Position numbers and translations under genes: made by a program. 41,949 bases of DNA. It comes from an uncultured Desulfobacterales bacterium. Lineage in GTDB: Bacteria > Desulfobacterota > Desulfobacteria > Desulfobacterales > JAHEIW01. The notes beneath the pieces were generated by a model. It saw only the letters and a program-made list of their open reading frames with translations, did no database searches and was not told the origin of the DNA. How positions within the stretch are numbered: position 1 is the stretch's first letter; each line of letters starts with the position of its first letter. This document shows, one piece after another, positions 17,071-25,644 of the stretch. Location: assembly GCA_947259495.1 (NCBI GenBank), contig CAMYLV010000015.1, positions 58,282 through 100,230 on the forward strand, in the 5' to 3' direction.

Positions 17071-18203
17071 TAGTTGTTGCAGATACTATCCGCCATCATA
17101 AAAAACATCCCCCGGAACTTCGGCGACATATCCTTAAACTGGAATCCCAGGGCCACGATTTTTCTCTTTTTCCAGCTAAACTCCCGGCTCCAGACAATGG
17201 TGCCCGACACCTTCATGGTAAGCTCTTCTTTGGGCAGGCTCAGTTCGATTTTGGCAGTTTCAACCCTTTTATAAATGGATGAAATGCTCTTGTATTTACC
17301 GTCCAGAACCACACACAGGCCGTCGACGGAAATGTCCCGGGAATAGCAGTCAAGGATCAGCGGGTCGTGTTGGTTGGCATTTGTATAAATATGCAAATTA
17401 ATTTTGAGCGGGAGCTGGTGCCGCCCGATCTTGCGCACCTTTTTCGGAGCATCATCATTATCATCGGATTTTTTACGCACGTGATACAGATCGAGCAACC
17501 GCGTCTCGATATTCGGATATTTCTTACAAATTTTTATGAGATTGGGTTTGGAAATCAGGAGCAGCTCGGTCCAGGCCGATGTCTCAATTAAGGACCTGGA
17601 AGTGCCGTCTTCCTTAAAAGGGTAAAGATCGCCAAAGAACTGATTTTCGGTCAATGTGTATACCATTTTCCGATAAAGCGTATCTTTCTGTTTCCGTAAC
17701 GGGAATAAAACCGTTTCCTTTAACTCGCCGGACACCACCAGAAAGAGATTGTTTTCCCGGTCACCGCTTTTTTTAATCAGCTTCCGCGGGGCCAGCCTCA
17801 GATGACCCAGTTTGGAAATAAAGGCTATCAATTCCTGATAGGACAGTCGCTGAAAAAACGTTTTCAACGGTGATTCATTGAAGTTGCCTTTTTGAAAATT
17901 AAGATAAAAAAGACGGGCTTCCTTTGGGGTCGGCGACTTAATTTTCCACTGCAGTAACTTGGAATCGATGGCCTGCAAAACTTTGCCGGCCTCAGTGAAT
18001 AACTGGGCGGCTTTGGCGTATGATTTGGCAGCCTCGGCGTGATGCTGTTGTTTAAAGAGCAGATCGGAATAAATCTTCTGCAAGGCGGGATCATTGGGAA
18101 AAATCTTAAGAATGCTCTTAAATTCCGCAACGGTTTTGATAGCCAGCGAGCCTTCAATAATTTGTTCCGCAATGCTGATGTGACTTTTTATGTTCGCTTT
18201 CAT
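17070..18203 (-). CDS. Cyclic-nucleotide-binding and PilZ domain protein
   Basis: The 377-residue cytoplasmic regulator has an N-terminal helical, TPR-like part (to about residue 95). A cNMP-binding beta-roll follows at about 121-231 (NNLFLVVSGELKET, NQFFGDLYPF). A C-terminal PilZ domain carries both c-di-GMP-binding signatures: RxxxR at 257-261 (RKIGR) and DxSxxG at 290-295 (DISVDG). It could therefore read two second messengers. The phosphate-binding cassette of the cNMP domain is not clearly canonical, so ligand binding there is uncertain. I use the ATG at 18203 with GGA 7 bases upstream; a TTG at 18215 is possible. Its stop touches a hairpin repeat. It is divergent from the protease operon that starts at 18633. 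Confidence 0.85.
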   Translation of the reverse strand: MKANIKSHISIAEQIIEGSLAIKTVAEFKSILKIFPNDPALQKIYSDLLFKQQHHAEAAKSYAKAAQLFTEAGKVLQAIDSKLLQWKIKSPTPKEARLFYLNFQKGNFNESPLKTFFQRLSYQELIAFISKLGHLRLAPRKLIKKSGDRENNLFLVVSGELKETVLFPLRKQKDTLYRKMVYTLTENQFFGDLYPFKEDGTSRSLIETSAWTELLLISKPNLIKICKKYPNIETRLLDLYHVRKKSDDNDDAPKKVRKIGRHQLPLKINLHIYTNANQHDPLILDCYSRDISVDGLCVVLDGKYKSISSIYKRVETAKIELSLPKEELTMKVSGTIVWSREFSWKKRKIVALGFQFKDMSPKFRGMFFMMADSICNN

Positions 18204-18540
18204 GGTGTTATCCAAATATTATGGCATCCCTTTTCATAAATAGCAATCCAAGCGAGTCCGTTTTGAATATCGGCATTCTCTTTGAATTCTTTATCACAAA
18301 AAATCAGTTGGTTAATCGATCAGTTGTCAGAGGACAGAGGATAAAAACTGGAAGATGAAGCACATATCTTATTTTGACTCGACAGCCTTCGACTTGAGCT
18401 CAGGCCGAAAGCAGCTCGTCGCAGGCTGGAGCCTCTGAACCCTGAACTTATGAACCTCTGAACCTTGTAGAGTGAAAATACTAATGTTTTTCAAGATATT
18501 AGCTGATATAGAAGCCAGGGCCGAGGGGCTGAGCTTGCTC

Positions 18541-18569
18541 TGGACAAACTTTCCGAAACATCTTATGAT
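18541..18569 (+). promoter_or_regulatory. Sigma-70 type promoter for the propeptide-subtilase operon
   Basis: TGGACA (18541-18546), a 17-bp spacer, and TATGAT (18564-18569); each hexamer is 5/6 to consensus. The predicted start is near 18576, leaving a leader of about 57 bases before the ATG at 18633. Upstream (18204-18540) I see only degenerate low-complexity DNA. Confidence 0.65.
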
Positions 18570-18632
18570 ATATAGGGCTGATTCATTGAAGCCGTGTCCA
18601 CAGGCGGCATGTCGCGTTTGAGGGGGGACAGC

Positions 18633-19073
18633 ATGACCAGATCAGGGCCAACCGGCCGAGTCCGGAAGCGCGCGCAGGATGGCACTCACCTTTTGGCCAA
18701 CCTGTTGCTTGTCTTATTTCTGGTCTGTTGCGGACAGACTGCTGAAACCGGTGGCCCGCAACAGGGCCAAACACCGGTGCAACCTCAGGTACAAGGCGCA
18801 AATCAGGCCACAATGCCGCAGCCGGAAGGGCAACAATTTCCATATGTACCCGATGAAGTGCTGGTAAAATTCAAGCCCGAGACGAGCGCCAAAACCATTG
18901 CGCGCATTCAGGCTGAACTGAAACTGGAAACGATCAGACAATTTTCAAGCCCGAACCTATTTTTGATGAAAATTACCGACGGCGCACCAGTCGAAGCAAC
19001 CATTAACCGTTTAAACAACCACGAAGCAGTTAAATATGCGGAACCCAATTATGGGGTTAAAACGACTCAGTAA
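18633..19073 (+). CDS. Free-standing subtilase propeptide-like exported protein
   Basis: The 146-residue protein has a hydrophobic export segment (LANLLLVLFLVCC, about 21-33); Cys32/33 could be a lipidation site, but the -1 position is not a usual Gly/Ala/Ser. A Gln/Pro-rich linker (about 35-68) leads to a domain running YVPDEVLVKFKP to YAEPNYGV (71-141). That is the propeptide/inhibitor I9-like fold found in front of subtilisins such as fervidolysin, here without a protease. The next gene carries its own version (FVPGELLVKFRP to HAEPNYIV), so this is a duplicated, detached propeptide. It overlaps the subtilase by 38 bases or fewer, implying translational coupling. The ATG at 18633 has AGGGGGGA upstream; 18594 is an alternative. 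Likely role: chaperone or inhibitor of the neighbouring protease (inferred). Confidence 0.75.
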   Translation: MTRSGPTGRVRKRAQDGTHLLANLLLVLFLVCCGQTAETGGPQQGQTPVQPQVQGANQATMPQPEGQQFPYVPDEVLVKFKPETSAKTIARIQAELKLETIRQFSSPNLFLMKITDGAPVEATINRLNNHEAVKYAEPNYGVKTTQ

Positions 19074-22000
19074 GAATAAGGCAACATCAGCCGGGGTCGC
19101 CGGTCAGATGTGGTGCCTGCTGATTGCGGTTTTCTGCTTTTTGACAGCCGTATCGGCTGCGGCTGCAACGGACGTTCCACCTGCGGACCGTGGATCTCAG
19201 CTCCCGGCCTTTGTGCCCGGCGAACTGCTGGTAAAATTCCGGCCCATGGTGCGAAGGGAAGCGGCCGCTGGCTATGAGTATTGGTTTGATATATCCACCC
19301 GGCGAACCTTTGCCATCAACGGCTACCAGCAGGTGCGGCTGCCCGAAGGCACGGACATCGAAGAAGCCCTGGAAATTTATCTTGAGGATCCGGATGTGGA
19401 GCATGCCGAGCCCAACTATATTGTATCCGCCAATATTGCCCCCCCGGATGACACCGAATTCAATCGCCTGTGGGGCCTGCATAACACGGGCCAGAATGTA
19501 AACGGGACAAACGGTACCGGTGAGGCCGACATCGATGCGCTGGACGCATGGGATGTGACCACCGGCAGCGCGGATGTCGTGGTGGCCGTAATTGATTCAG
19601 GGGTAGATATTAACCATCCGGATTTAAAGGCCAACATATGGATTAATGCCGATGAGGTCCCCACCAACGGCATCGACGACGACAATAACGGCTATATTGA
19701 TGACGTCAACGGGTGGGATTTTTTGATTAGCAATAATGACCCGCGCGATGCCCATGGACACGGGACCCATGTTGCCGGAACTATTGCGGCCGTGGGCAAT
19801 AATAACGCCGGCGTAGCCGGCGTCAGCTGGTCGGCCAAAATTATAGCCCTGCGATTCCTGGATGCCTGGGGCTTGGGCAGCACCGCCGATGCTATCGCAG
19901 CCATCGAATATGCCAACGACATGGGCGCTGATGTCATCAACAACAGCTGGGGCGGGGGCGGCTATTCCCAATCCCTTAAAAATGCCATCGATGCATCCAA
20001 TGCGGTGGTGGTGTGCGCCGCCGGTAACAGCGGTCGCAATACCGACAGCTCCGCGCATTATCCATCCAGCTACACCAGCGCCAACATTATCGCGGTGGCC
20101 GCCAGCAACCAGGACGACCAGCTGGCGTGGTTTTCAAACTATGGTGCCACTTCTGTGGACGTGGCGGCACCGGGAACGAATATCTTCAGTGCTGCACCCG
20201 GGCGAGAAACGGTCTGGGGCGATGATTTTGAACACAATGATATTGCCGGCAACGGCTGGACCACCGGCGGCACCAACGACACCTGGGATACGACCAGCGA
20301 AGAGGCTTTTTCCGGCATTAGATCATTGACCGACAGCCCGAATACCAACTATCTAAACAATACCGATTCCTGGGCATATACGCCGGCAGTTAACCTGTCC
20401 AATCAGACCGCGTCCAAACTGGAATTCAAAATTTACGGGACCACGCAAACCGGTAGGGATTTTTTGTGGGTTGAAGCCTCCAGCAATGCGGTTATCTGGG
20501 ACCCGGTCAATTTTCAACTGCCGGGCGACACGAAGTTGTACAATGGTGTTTCGGGAACGTTTTCCTCCTGGACGACCGTCAACGCAGATCTGGAAGCCTA
20601 TGACGGCATCAGCACCGTCTACGTCCGCTTTTGGTTTGCCACCAACGGCAGCACCGTTTCAGACGGCTATTATATCGATGATGTGAAGGTAACGGCGGCT
20701 TCATCTGTTTACAGCGGTAACGAATATACATTTAAAGACGGCACGTCCATGGCCACCCCGCATGTGGCCGGGCTGGCTGCGCTGATAAAGGCCCACAACC
20801 CGGCGCTGACCCATATTGAAATCAAGGCGCTCATCGAAGACCGTGTCGATTTTAAATCCGCCTTGAACAACAAAGTGGCCACCGACGGCCGTATCAATGC
20901 CGCTGCAGCCCTGGCGGCCCCGCAAATATCCAGCGTCCAGGTCAGCGCCGTGACTGAAACCACTGCAGTGATCACGTGGACCACCGACAAACCGTCCGAC
21001 AGCGTTGTACAGTATGGCACCGCCAGCAACAACTGGGACAGTTACCCGAATACGGAATCAGATTCGGCCCTGATGACCAGTCACAGTATCACCCTAAGCG
21101 GCCTGACGCAGGAAACCAATTATTATTTTATGGCGGGTTCAACCGATGCCTACGGCAACGGCCCGGATAACAGGTCCGGTGACGTCAATCCCGTAGCGGA
21201 AGCCATGTTTGTCACTGCCGATGCGGATCCGCCTTCCATCGTGCAATTTCCGACCATTAATTTTGCCGCCGATACGATCACCGTCACCTATGACGAGGAG
21301 GATATGCAGGGCGCCGCTGCTGAAGATAGCTACAACTTCAGCCCCTCCATGAACTTTGCTTCGGTCAACCCTAAAGATGATGATATTGCCGATTTGGGCA
21401 GCTCGACTTATCGACTGTCCATGGCGTCGATTCCGGCTTATGAGATATACACGTTCACCGTCAGCGGTATCACCGATCTGGCCGGCAACCCGGTGACACC
21501 TGCCAGTCTTACGATAAACGACAACGACGGTGACGGTATGGCCAATGACTGGGAAACCGCAAACGGCCTGAACCCGTTAATCGATGACAGCGTTGCAGAT
21601 ACAGACGGTGACGGTTACACCAATCTTCAGGAATACGAGGCCCGCACCAATCCGCGCAGTTCAGCGGAAACGCCGTTTGCCATTTACGAAACCATTCCCG
21701 AACATAACGCCGGCATCACTGATAACCAGCGGGTGCCACACAACACTGCAGTGGCGGTATTGCTGGAGTCGGCGCACGGAATCGACACCACCGATAACAC
21801 CAGCGCACAGTTCACCATCACAGACGGCGTCAACGCAAGCTACACCCGCAATCTGGGGCACGGTACCGTGCGGTTTGTAAAACTGACCGCCGATCCGGAT
21901 ACCCTGGTCACCCGCATGTGGGTGGTGTATGATCGCAGCGAAGAAAGCGCCCCCTTTCAAAACTTTCCATATGACAGCGATGTGAACATCAAAGTCGATG

Positions 22001-22707
22001 CCACCGATAGCATGGCCAACGACATGATCCAGGCCGGCTTCGCTTTTAGGGTAGAGACGGAAACGGAGTCAGACGATGCCTGGGCGTTGGAGAACCTGCC
22101 CGATAGCGACAATGTCGCCGCAGAAGATCCTGACCTGGGTGGCGGCCTCAATGAAGGCATCGAAGTTATCAGCGGTGCGCTGACAGGTGCCAAGATCATT
22201 TACGACAGCAGCGAGCTGCAAACACCCCTGTTCGGGCCCATGAACGAAATTCCGACGGTCACGGGTGCCAAAGGTGTGGGGCTTCCCATGAACCTGCAAC
22301 CCCCGGCCGTATTCGACAGCCCAGTCAAAATCCTGATCCCCTGCCCCGGCTACGACGATGTCAGCGGGCTCAACGTTTATTATTACGACGGCAACAGTTG
22401 GGTCCTGGCGGTTGATGCCGCCGGCAATGTAAGGCCCGGCGGCGAAGGCCTGGTGCTGCCCGGCAGTCGGATTGATCACAACGACACCGATCCGCCCACC
22501 ATCGAAATCCGGGTCTTTCACTTTTCGGGCTTCCAGGCCGGCGCTTCCTCCGGCGGCGGAGGTGGCGGCGGAGGTGGCGGCGGCTGCTTCATTGCCGCAG
22601 CCTCAAGCGGCTCCCTGCTCGGGCACCTGATCTATTATGTTTTTTTCAACCTGGCGCTGGTCGGCTTAGGCATCTACGCCTTCAATAAAATCATGCGGCG
22701 CCGTTAG
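19036..22707 (+). CDS. Large exported S8 subtilase with FN3, Ca-binding repeats and a C-terminal CFI-type anchor
   Basis: The 1223-residue protease has a signal peptide (to about AAAA, residue 44) and a propeptide (58-131). The S8 domain has Asp187 (VIDSGVD), His242 (HGTHVAG), Asn331 (AAGNSG) and Ser571 (GTSMATPHVAG). A beta-sandwich of about 170 residues (390-558, FEHNDIAGNGW to DGYYIDDVKV) is inserted between Asn331 and Ser571. Downstream are an FN3 domain (about 630-730), an Ig-like segment, TSP3-like Asp-rich repeats (DNDGDGMANDWE, DTDGDGYTNLQEY) and a domain of about 330 residues shared with the protein at 30570-31949. The tail is an 11-Gly run, CFIAAA, a hydrophobic helix and MRRR, suggesting anchoring after export. 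An in-frame ATG at 19051 is an equally good start. It overlaps the upstream propeptide gene. Confidence 0.92.
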   Translation: MRNPIMGLKRLSKNKATSAGVAGQMWCLLIAVFCFLTAVSAAAATDVPPADRGSQLPAFVPGELLVKFRPMVRREAAAGYEYWFDISTRRTFAINGYQQVRLPEGTDIEEALEIYLEDPDVEHAEPNYIVSANIAPPDDTEFNRLWGLHNTGQNVNGTNGTGEADIDALDAWDVTTGSADVVVAVIDSGVDINHPDLKANIWINADEVPTNGIDDDNNGYIDDVNGWDFLISNNDPRDAHGHGTHVAGTIAAVGNNNAGVAGVSWSAKIIALRFLDAWGLGSTADAIAAIEYANDMGADVINNSWGGGGYSQSLKNAIDASNAVVVCAAGNSGRNTDSSAHYPSSYTSANIIAVAASNQDDQLAWFSNYGATSVDVAAPGTNIFSAAPGRETVWGDDFEHNDIAGNGWTTGGTNDTWDTTSEEAFSGIRSLTDSPNTNYLNNTDSWAYTPAVNLSNQTASKLEFKIYGTTQTGRDFLWVEASSNAVIWDPVNFQLPGDTKLYNGVSGTFSSWTTVNADLEAYDGISTVYVRFWFATNGSTVSDGYYIDDVKVTAASSVYSGNEYTFKDGTSMATPHVAGLAALIKAHNPALTHIEIKALIEDRVDFKSALNNKVATDGRINAAAALAAPQISSVQVSAVTETTAVITWTTDKPSDSVVQYGTASNNWDSYPNTESDSALMTSHSITLSGLTQETNYYFMAGSTDAYGNGPDNRSGDVNPVAEAMFVTADADPPSIVQFPTINFAADTITVTYDEEDMQGAAAEDSYNFSPSMNFASVNPKDDDIADLGSSTYRLSMASIPAYEIYTFTVSGITDLAGNPVTPASLTINDNDGDGMANDWETANGLNPLIDDSVADTDGDGYTNLQEYEARTNPRSSAETPFAIYETIPEHNAGITDNQRVPHNTAVAVLLESAHGIDTTDNTSAQFTITDGVNASYTRNLGHGTVRFVKLTADPDTLVTRMWVVYDRSEESAPFQNFPYDSDVNIKVDATDSMANDMIQAGFAFRVETETESDDAWALENLPDSDNVAAEDPDLGGGLNEGIEVISGALTGAKIIYDSSELQTPLFGPMNEIPTVTGAKGVGLPMNLQPPAVFDSPVKILIPCPGYDDVSGLNVYYYDGNSWVLAVDAAGNVRPGGEGLVLPGSRIDHNDTDPPTIEIRVFHFSGFQAGASSGGGGGGGGGGGCFIAAASSGSLLGHLIYYVFFNLALVGLGIYAFNKIMRRR

Positions 22708-22799
22708 ATCATATTTCGGGTTGCGTGTTGCGCGTTACGCGATGAGGGTTACGAGTGTTGAGCGACAAGTAGCCAGAGACCAGCAGCCAGCAGCGGTTT

Positions 22800-24194
22800 T
22801 TATTTGTTTTTACGCCAGCGCTGGTGGGTGATGCCGTGCTTTTTGATGCGGTAATTCAGGGCGCGGGGTGTCAGCCCTAATTCTTGTGCAGTGTCTTTTT
22901 GAATCCAAAGATTTTTCTCAAGCGCGCGGCAAATGAGCTTCTTTTCTTCTTCATCCGAAAGTCGTAGATGTTTGGCAGGGGATGGGGCGGCCGGTGGCGG
23001 CCGTTCGCCGATTTTTGGAATGGAGACGTGCACCGCCTCGATACAATCAGCATCAGCCAGGAAAATTGCTCTTTCAATGGTGTTGGACAATTCACGAATG
23101 TTGCCGGGCCAGGGGTAAGTCTTCAGCAAGACCAGAACTTCAGGTGACATACGGATGATCTGTTTTTTGACCATTTGAGCCAGCCGCCCCATCAGATGGT
23201 GCGCCAGCGGCTCGATGCATTCGATACGCTCCCGCAGCGGGGGCATGTGAATGCGCAGGACATTAATGCGGTAATACAAATCTTCCCGGAATTTTCCCTC
23301 CTGCACCATTGTTTCGATGTCACGGTTGGTGGCCGCGATGATACGCGTATCGGAGCCGATGGTTTTGCTGCCACCCAACCGTTCGAAGGCTTTTTCTTCC
23401 AGCACCCGCAACAGCTTGGCCTGCAGGTCAAAACTCAGCTCACAGAACTCATCTAAAAACAGGGTCCCCCCATCGGCCTGCTCAAAACGCCCGATTCGAA
23501 GCTTATCTGCCCCGGTAAATGCGCCTTTTTCGTGGCCGAAAAGTTCGCTTTCCAGCAACGTTTCGGGAATATTGGCACAATTTACCTTGATAAACGGTTT
23601 GTGTCGCCGGGGACTGTTGAAGTGAATGTTCCCGGATAGAAAACTTTTTCCGGTACCGGTTTCTCCGGTCATTAAAATGGTCGATTCAGTCTGTGCCAGC
23701 CGCTTGATACTGTCCATAACCATTTTCATCGACGGGCTCTCGGCAATGATGCGGTCATAATCGTAAGCAACATCCTGCTGCCGCCTTAAATAATCGATTT
23801 CATTTTTCAGGCTGCGGTTTTCGATGGCCTGATGGACGGCGAGACGTATTTTTTCAGCGACCAGCGGTTTGGTCAGAAAATCGGCGGCGCCGGCTTTGAT
23901 AGCCTGCACGATCAGCCGGGCATCCTGCAGGGGGCCGGTGACGATAATGGGTGTTAATGGTGCGAGCTGTTGAAGACTCTGGATGATTTTTTCAATGTCG
24001 GCGCTCTCTTCGTGCAGGTCAAAGACGATCACATGAAAGGTTTCATTTTTCATGCGCTCGGCGGCATCCGGCACACCGGAGACCGCCCTGATGCTGTATT
24101 CGGCCACCAGGGCATCGACGATACCGCGCGTCTCGGCTTCAACTTCGCCGATGATGATGATCCGCGCCAGCTTTTCAATTTCCGTTTTTGGCAC
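22800..24194 (-). CDS. Sigma-54-dependent response regulator (REC, AAA+, Fis-type HTH)
   Basis: Transcription activator of 464 residues. The receiver domain (about 10-125) keeps the phospho-acceptor Asp59 and Lys109, but the usual paired acidic residues at the end of strand 1 are replaced (IIIIGEVEAE). The AAA+ domain has Walker A GETGTGKS at 177-184, the sigma-54 contact loop GAFTGA at 224-229 and Walker B GTLFLDE. A Fis-type helix-turn-helix ends the protein (LGLTPRALNYRIKKHGI). No histidine kinase is adjacent. Two -24/-12 promoters lie in the window (28332 and 40685), so it is a reasonable but unproven candidate activator for them. It converges with the subtilase gene. Confidence 0.92.
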   Translation of the reverse strand: MPKTEIEKLARIIIIGEVEAETRGIVDALVAEYSIRAVSGVPDAAERMKNETFHVIVFDLHEESADIEKIIQSLQQLAPLTPIIVTGPLQDARLIVQAIKAGAADFLTKPLVAEKIRLAVHQAIENRSLKNEIDYLRRQQDVAYDYDRIIAESPSMKMVMDSIKRLAQTESTILMTGETGTGKSFLSGNIHFNSPRRHKPFIKVNCANIPETLLESELFGHEKGAFTGADKLRIGRFEQADGGTLFLDEFCELSFDLQAKLLRVLEEKAFERLGGSKTIGSDTRIIAATNRDIETMVQEGKFREDLYYRINVLRIHMPPLRERIECIEPLAHHLMGRLAQMVKKQIIRMSPEVLVLLKTYPWPGNIRELSNTIERAIFLADADCIEAVHVSIPKIGERPPPAAPSPAKHLRLSDEEEKKLICRALEKNLWIQKDTAQELGLTPRALNYRIKKHGITHQRWRKNK

Positions 24195-24269
24195 AACTGA
24201 TCCTATTGGTGGGTTTTATTTTTTCATATCTAATCTAAAATGTAGAATGACTAGTGTCTGTTTTATTAA

Positions 24270-24537
24270 TTAGACAGGATTAACAGGATTATTAGGATTA
24301 TTTTTCTTTTCCAGTTTCCAGATGAAACTGGAAAAACTCAATCCGCTTTCAGCGGAATAAAACGGTTTATAAAATTATTTGCTTTGCAAAGTTGAGTCAT
24401 CACGACCTGAATTCACATATATTAATTTGCACTTACAATTTCCAATTTTATTCGCCGGAGGCGATTGGTGTTTGGGCGCTCTCTTCTTGAGGACGGCCAG
24501 GAAAGAAAATCCAACGTATCCTGTAAATCCTGTCTAA
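24270..24537. repeat. MITE-like element with 20-bp terminal inverted repeats
   Basis: The left end TTAGACAGGATTAACAGGAT (24270-24289) is the inverse of the right end ATCCTGTAAATCCTGTCTAA (24518-24537) with one mismatch. The interior has small hairpins (CCAGTTTCCAG/ATGAAACTGG; CCGCTTTCAGCGG) and no ORF. Single ends of the same sequence occur at about 15424-15441, 32114-32125 and 40471-40491. It fills the gap between the sigma-54 regulator and galE. Confidence 0.6.
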
Positions 24538-24586
24538 AAAAATCATCTATTATGCCTACCGAACCAATAAAACTTTTTGCTGAAAC

Positions 24587-25555
24587 TTAGAGCTTTTGAT
24601 GCCAGCGCCAGGCCGTGCCGATGATGTCATTCAAATCGGCATATACGGGGTTCCAGCCCAGCTCGGCGATGGCTTTTTCATTGGATGCGATCAGCACCGG
24701 CGGGTCGCCCGGTCGACGGTCGGTATTTTCAAAGGTAATTTCTCGGGCGGCAATTTCCCGGGCGCGTTCAATGACCTCCAGCACCGAGAACCCCCGGCCG
24801 TTACCCAGGTTGTAGACACTGCTGTCAGCGCCGTCCATCAGGCGTTGCAGAGCCAGGATGTGCGCCTCGGCCAAGTCGGTTACGTGGATGTAATCACGAA
24901 TGCAGGTGCCGTCAGGCGTCGCATAATCAGTGCCGAATACTTTAATGGACTTGCGTTTAGCGGCGGCCACATCGAGCACCAACGGAATTAAATGAGTCTC
25001 GGGATTATGATCTTCTCCGATTTCGCTATCCGGGTCGGCACCGGCAGCGTTAAAATAACGCAAACTTGTATAGTTCAGACCGTAAGCCGCCCCGTAATCT
25101 TCCAGGATTTCTTCGATCATGCGTTTGGTCCTGCCGTAAGGGTTGATGGGATTTAGCGGATGTCTTTCGTCAATCGGCGTTTTTTCAGGGTTGCCGTAAG
25201 TTGCGCAGGTTGAAGAAAAAACAAAGTAGTTAATGTCATTTTCCACAACGGCATGCAGCAGTTCGACGGTGTTGCGCAGATTATTCTCATAATACTTTAA
25301 CGGGTCTTGCACCGATTCGCCCACATAGGCATAGGCCGCAAAATGCATCACCGCATCGATTTTGTGCCGGCTGAAACATTTTTTCAAATCTGCCGGGTTA
25401 CCGACATCGCCCTGGAAAAATTCGCCCCATCTGACAAAACTTTTGTGCCCGTATACCAGGTTGTCGATGGTTACCGGGTGAAACCCCTTTTGGTAAAGGG
25501 CCTTGCAGCAATGGGATCCGATATATCCGGCGCCGCCGGTCACCAGTATATTCAT
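24587..25555 (-). CDS. galE: UDP-glucose 4-epimerase
   Basis: NAD-dependent extended SDR enzyme that interconverts UDP-glucose and UDP-galactose (often also the GlcNAc/GalNAc forms). The 322 residues begin with the Rossmann motif GGAGYIG (7-13) and contain catalytic Ser114/115 (FSSTCATYG), Tyr140 and Lys144 (NPYGRTK). Family signatures include YFNAAGAD and GDPPVLIAS near the end. The length is slightly short but typical of bacterial GalE. It is on the same strand as the SAT/APS kinase gene upstream, about 90 bases away, so cotranscription is possible. It would supply galactose-type sugars for surface polysaccharide. Confidence 0.93.
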   Translation of the reverse strand: MNILVTGGAGYIGSHCCKALYQKGFHPVTIDNLVYGHKSFVRWGEFFQGDVGNPADLKKCFSRHKIDAVMHFAAYAYVGESVQDPLKYYENNLRNTVELLHAVVENDINYFVFSSTCATYGNPEKTPIDERHPLNPINPYGRTKRMIEEILEDYGAAYGLNYTSLRYFNAAGADPDSEIGEDHNPETHLIPLVLDVAAAKRKSIKVFGTDYATPDGTCIRDYIHVTDLAEAHILALQRLMDGADSSVYNLGNGRGFSVLEVIERAREIAAREITFENTDRRPGDPPVLIASNEKAIAELGWNPVYADLNDIIGTAWRWHQKL

Positions 25556-25644
25556 AAAAAATCGCCTTTGTGTTTATGTCGCTTCATCTAACTTATTATC
25601 CATAACTTAAGCTCACTTTAGTCACTTCCAACTTTAGTCACTTT

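Noticed and set aside
18525-18539. Possible -24/-12 promoter before the propeptide gene (GG and TTGCT correctly spaced)
   Set aside because: The -24 box is AGGGGC rather than TGGCAC, and a better sigma-70 promoter follows at 18541-18569.
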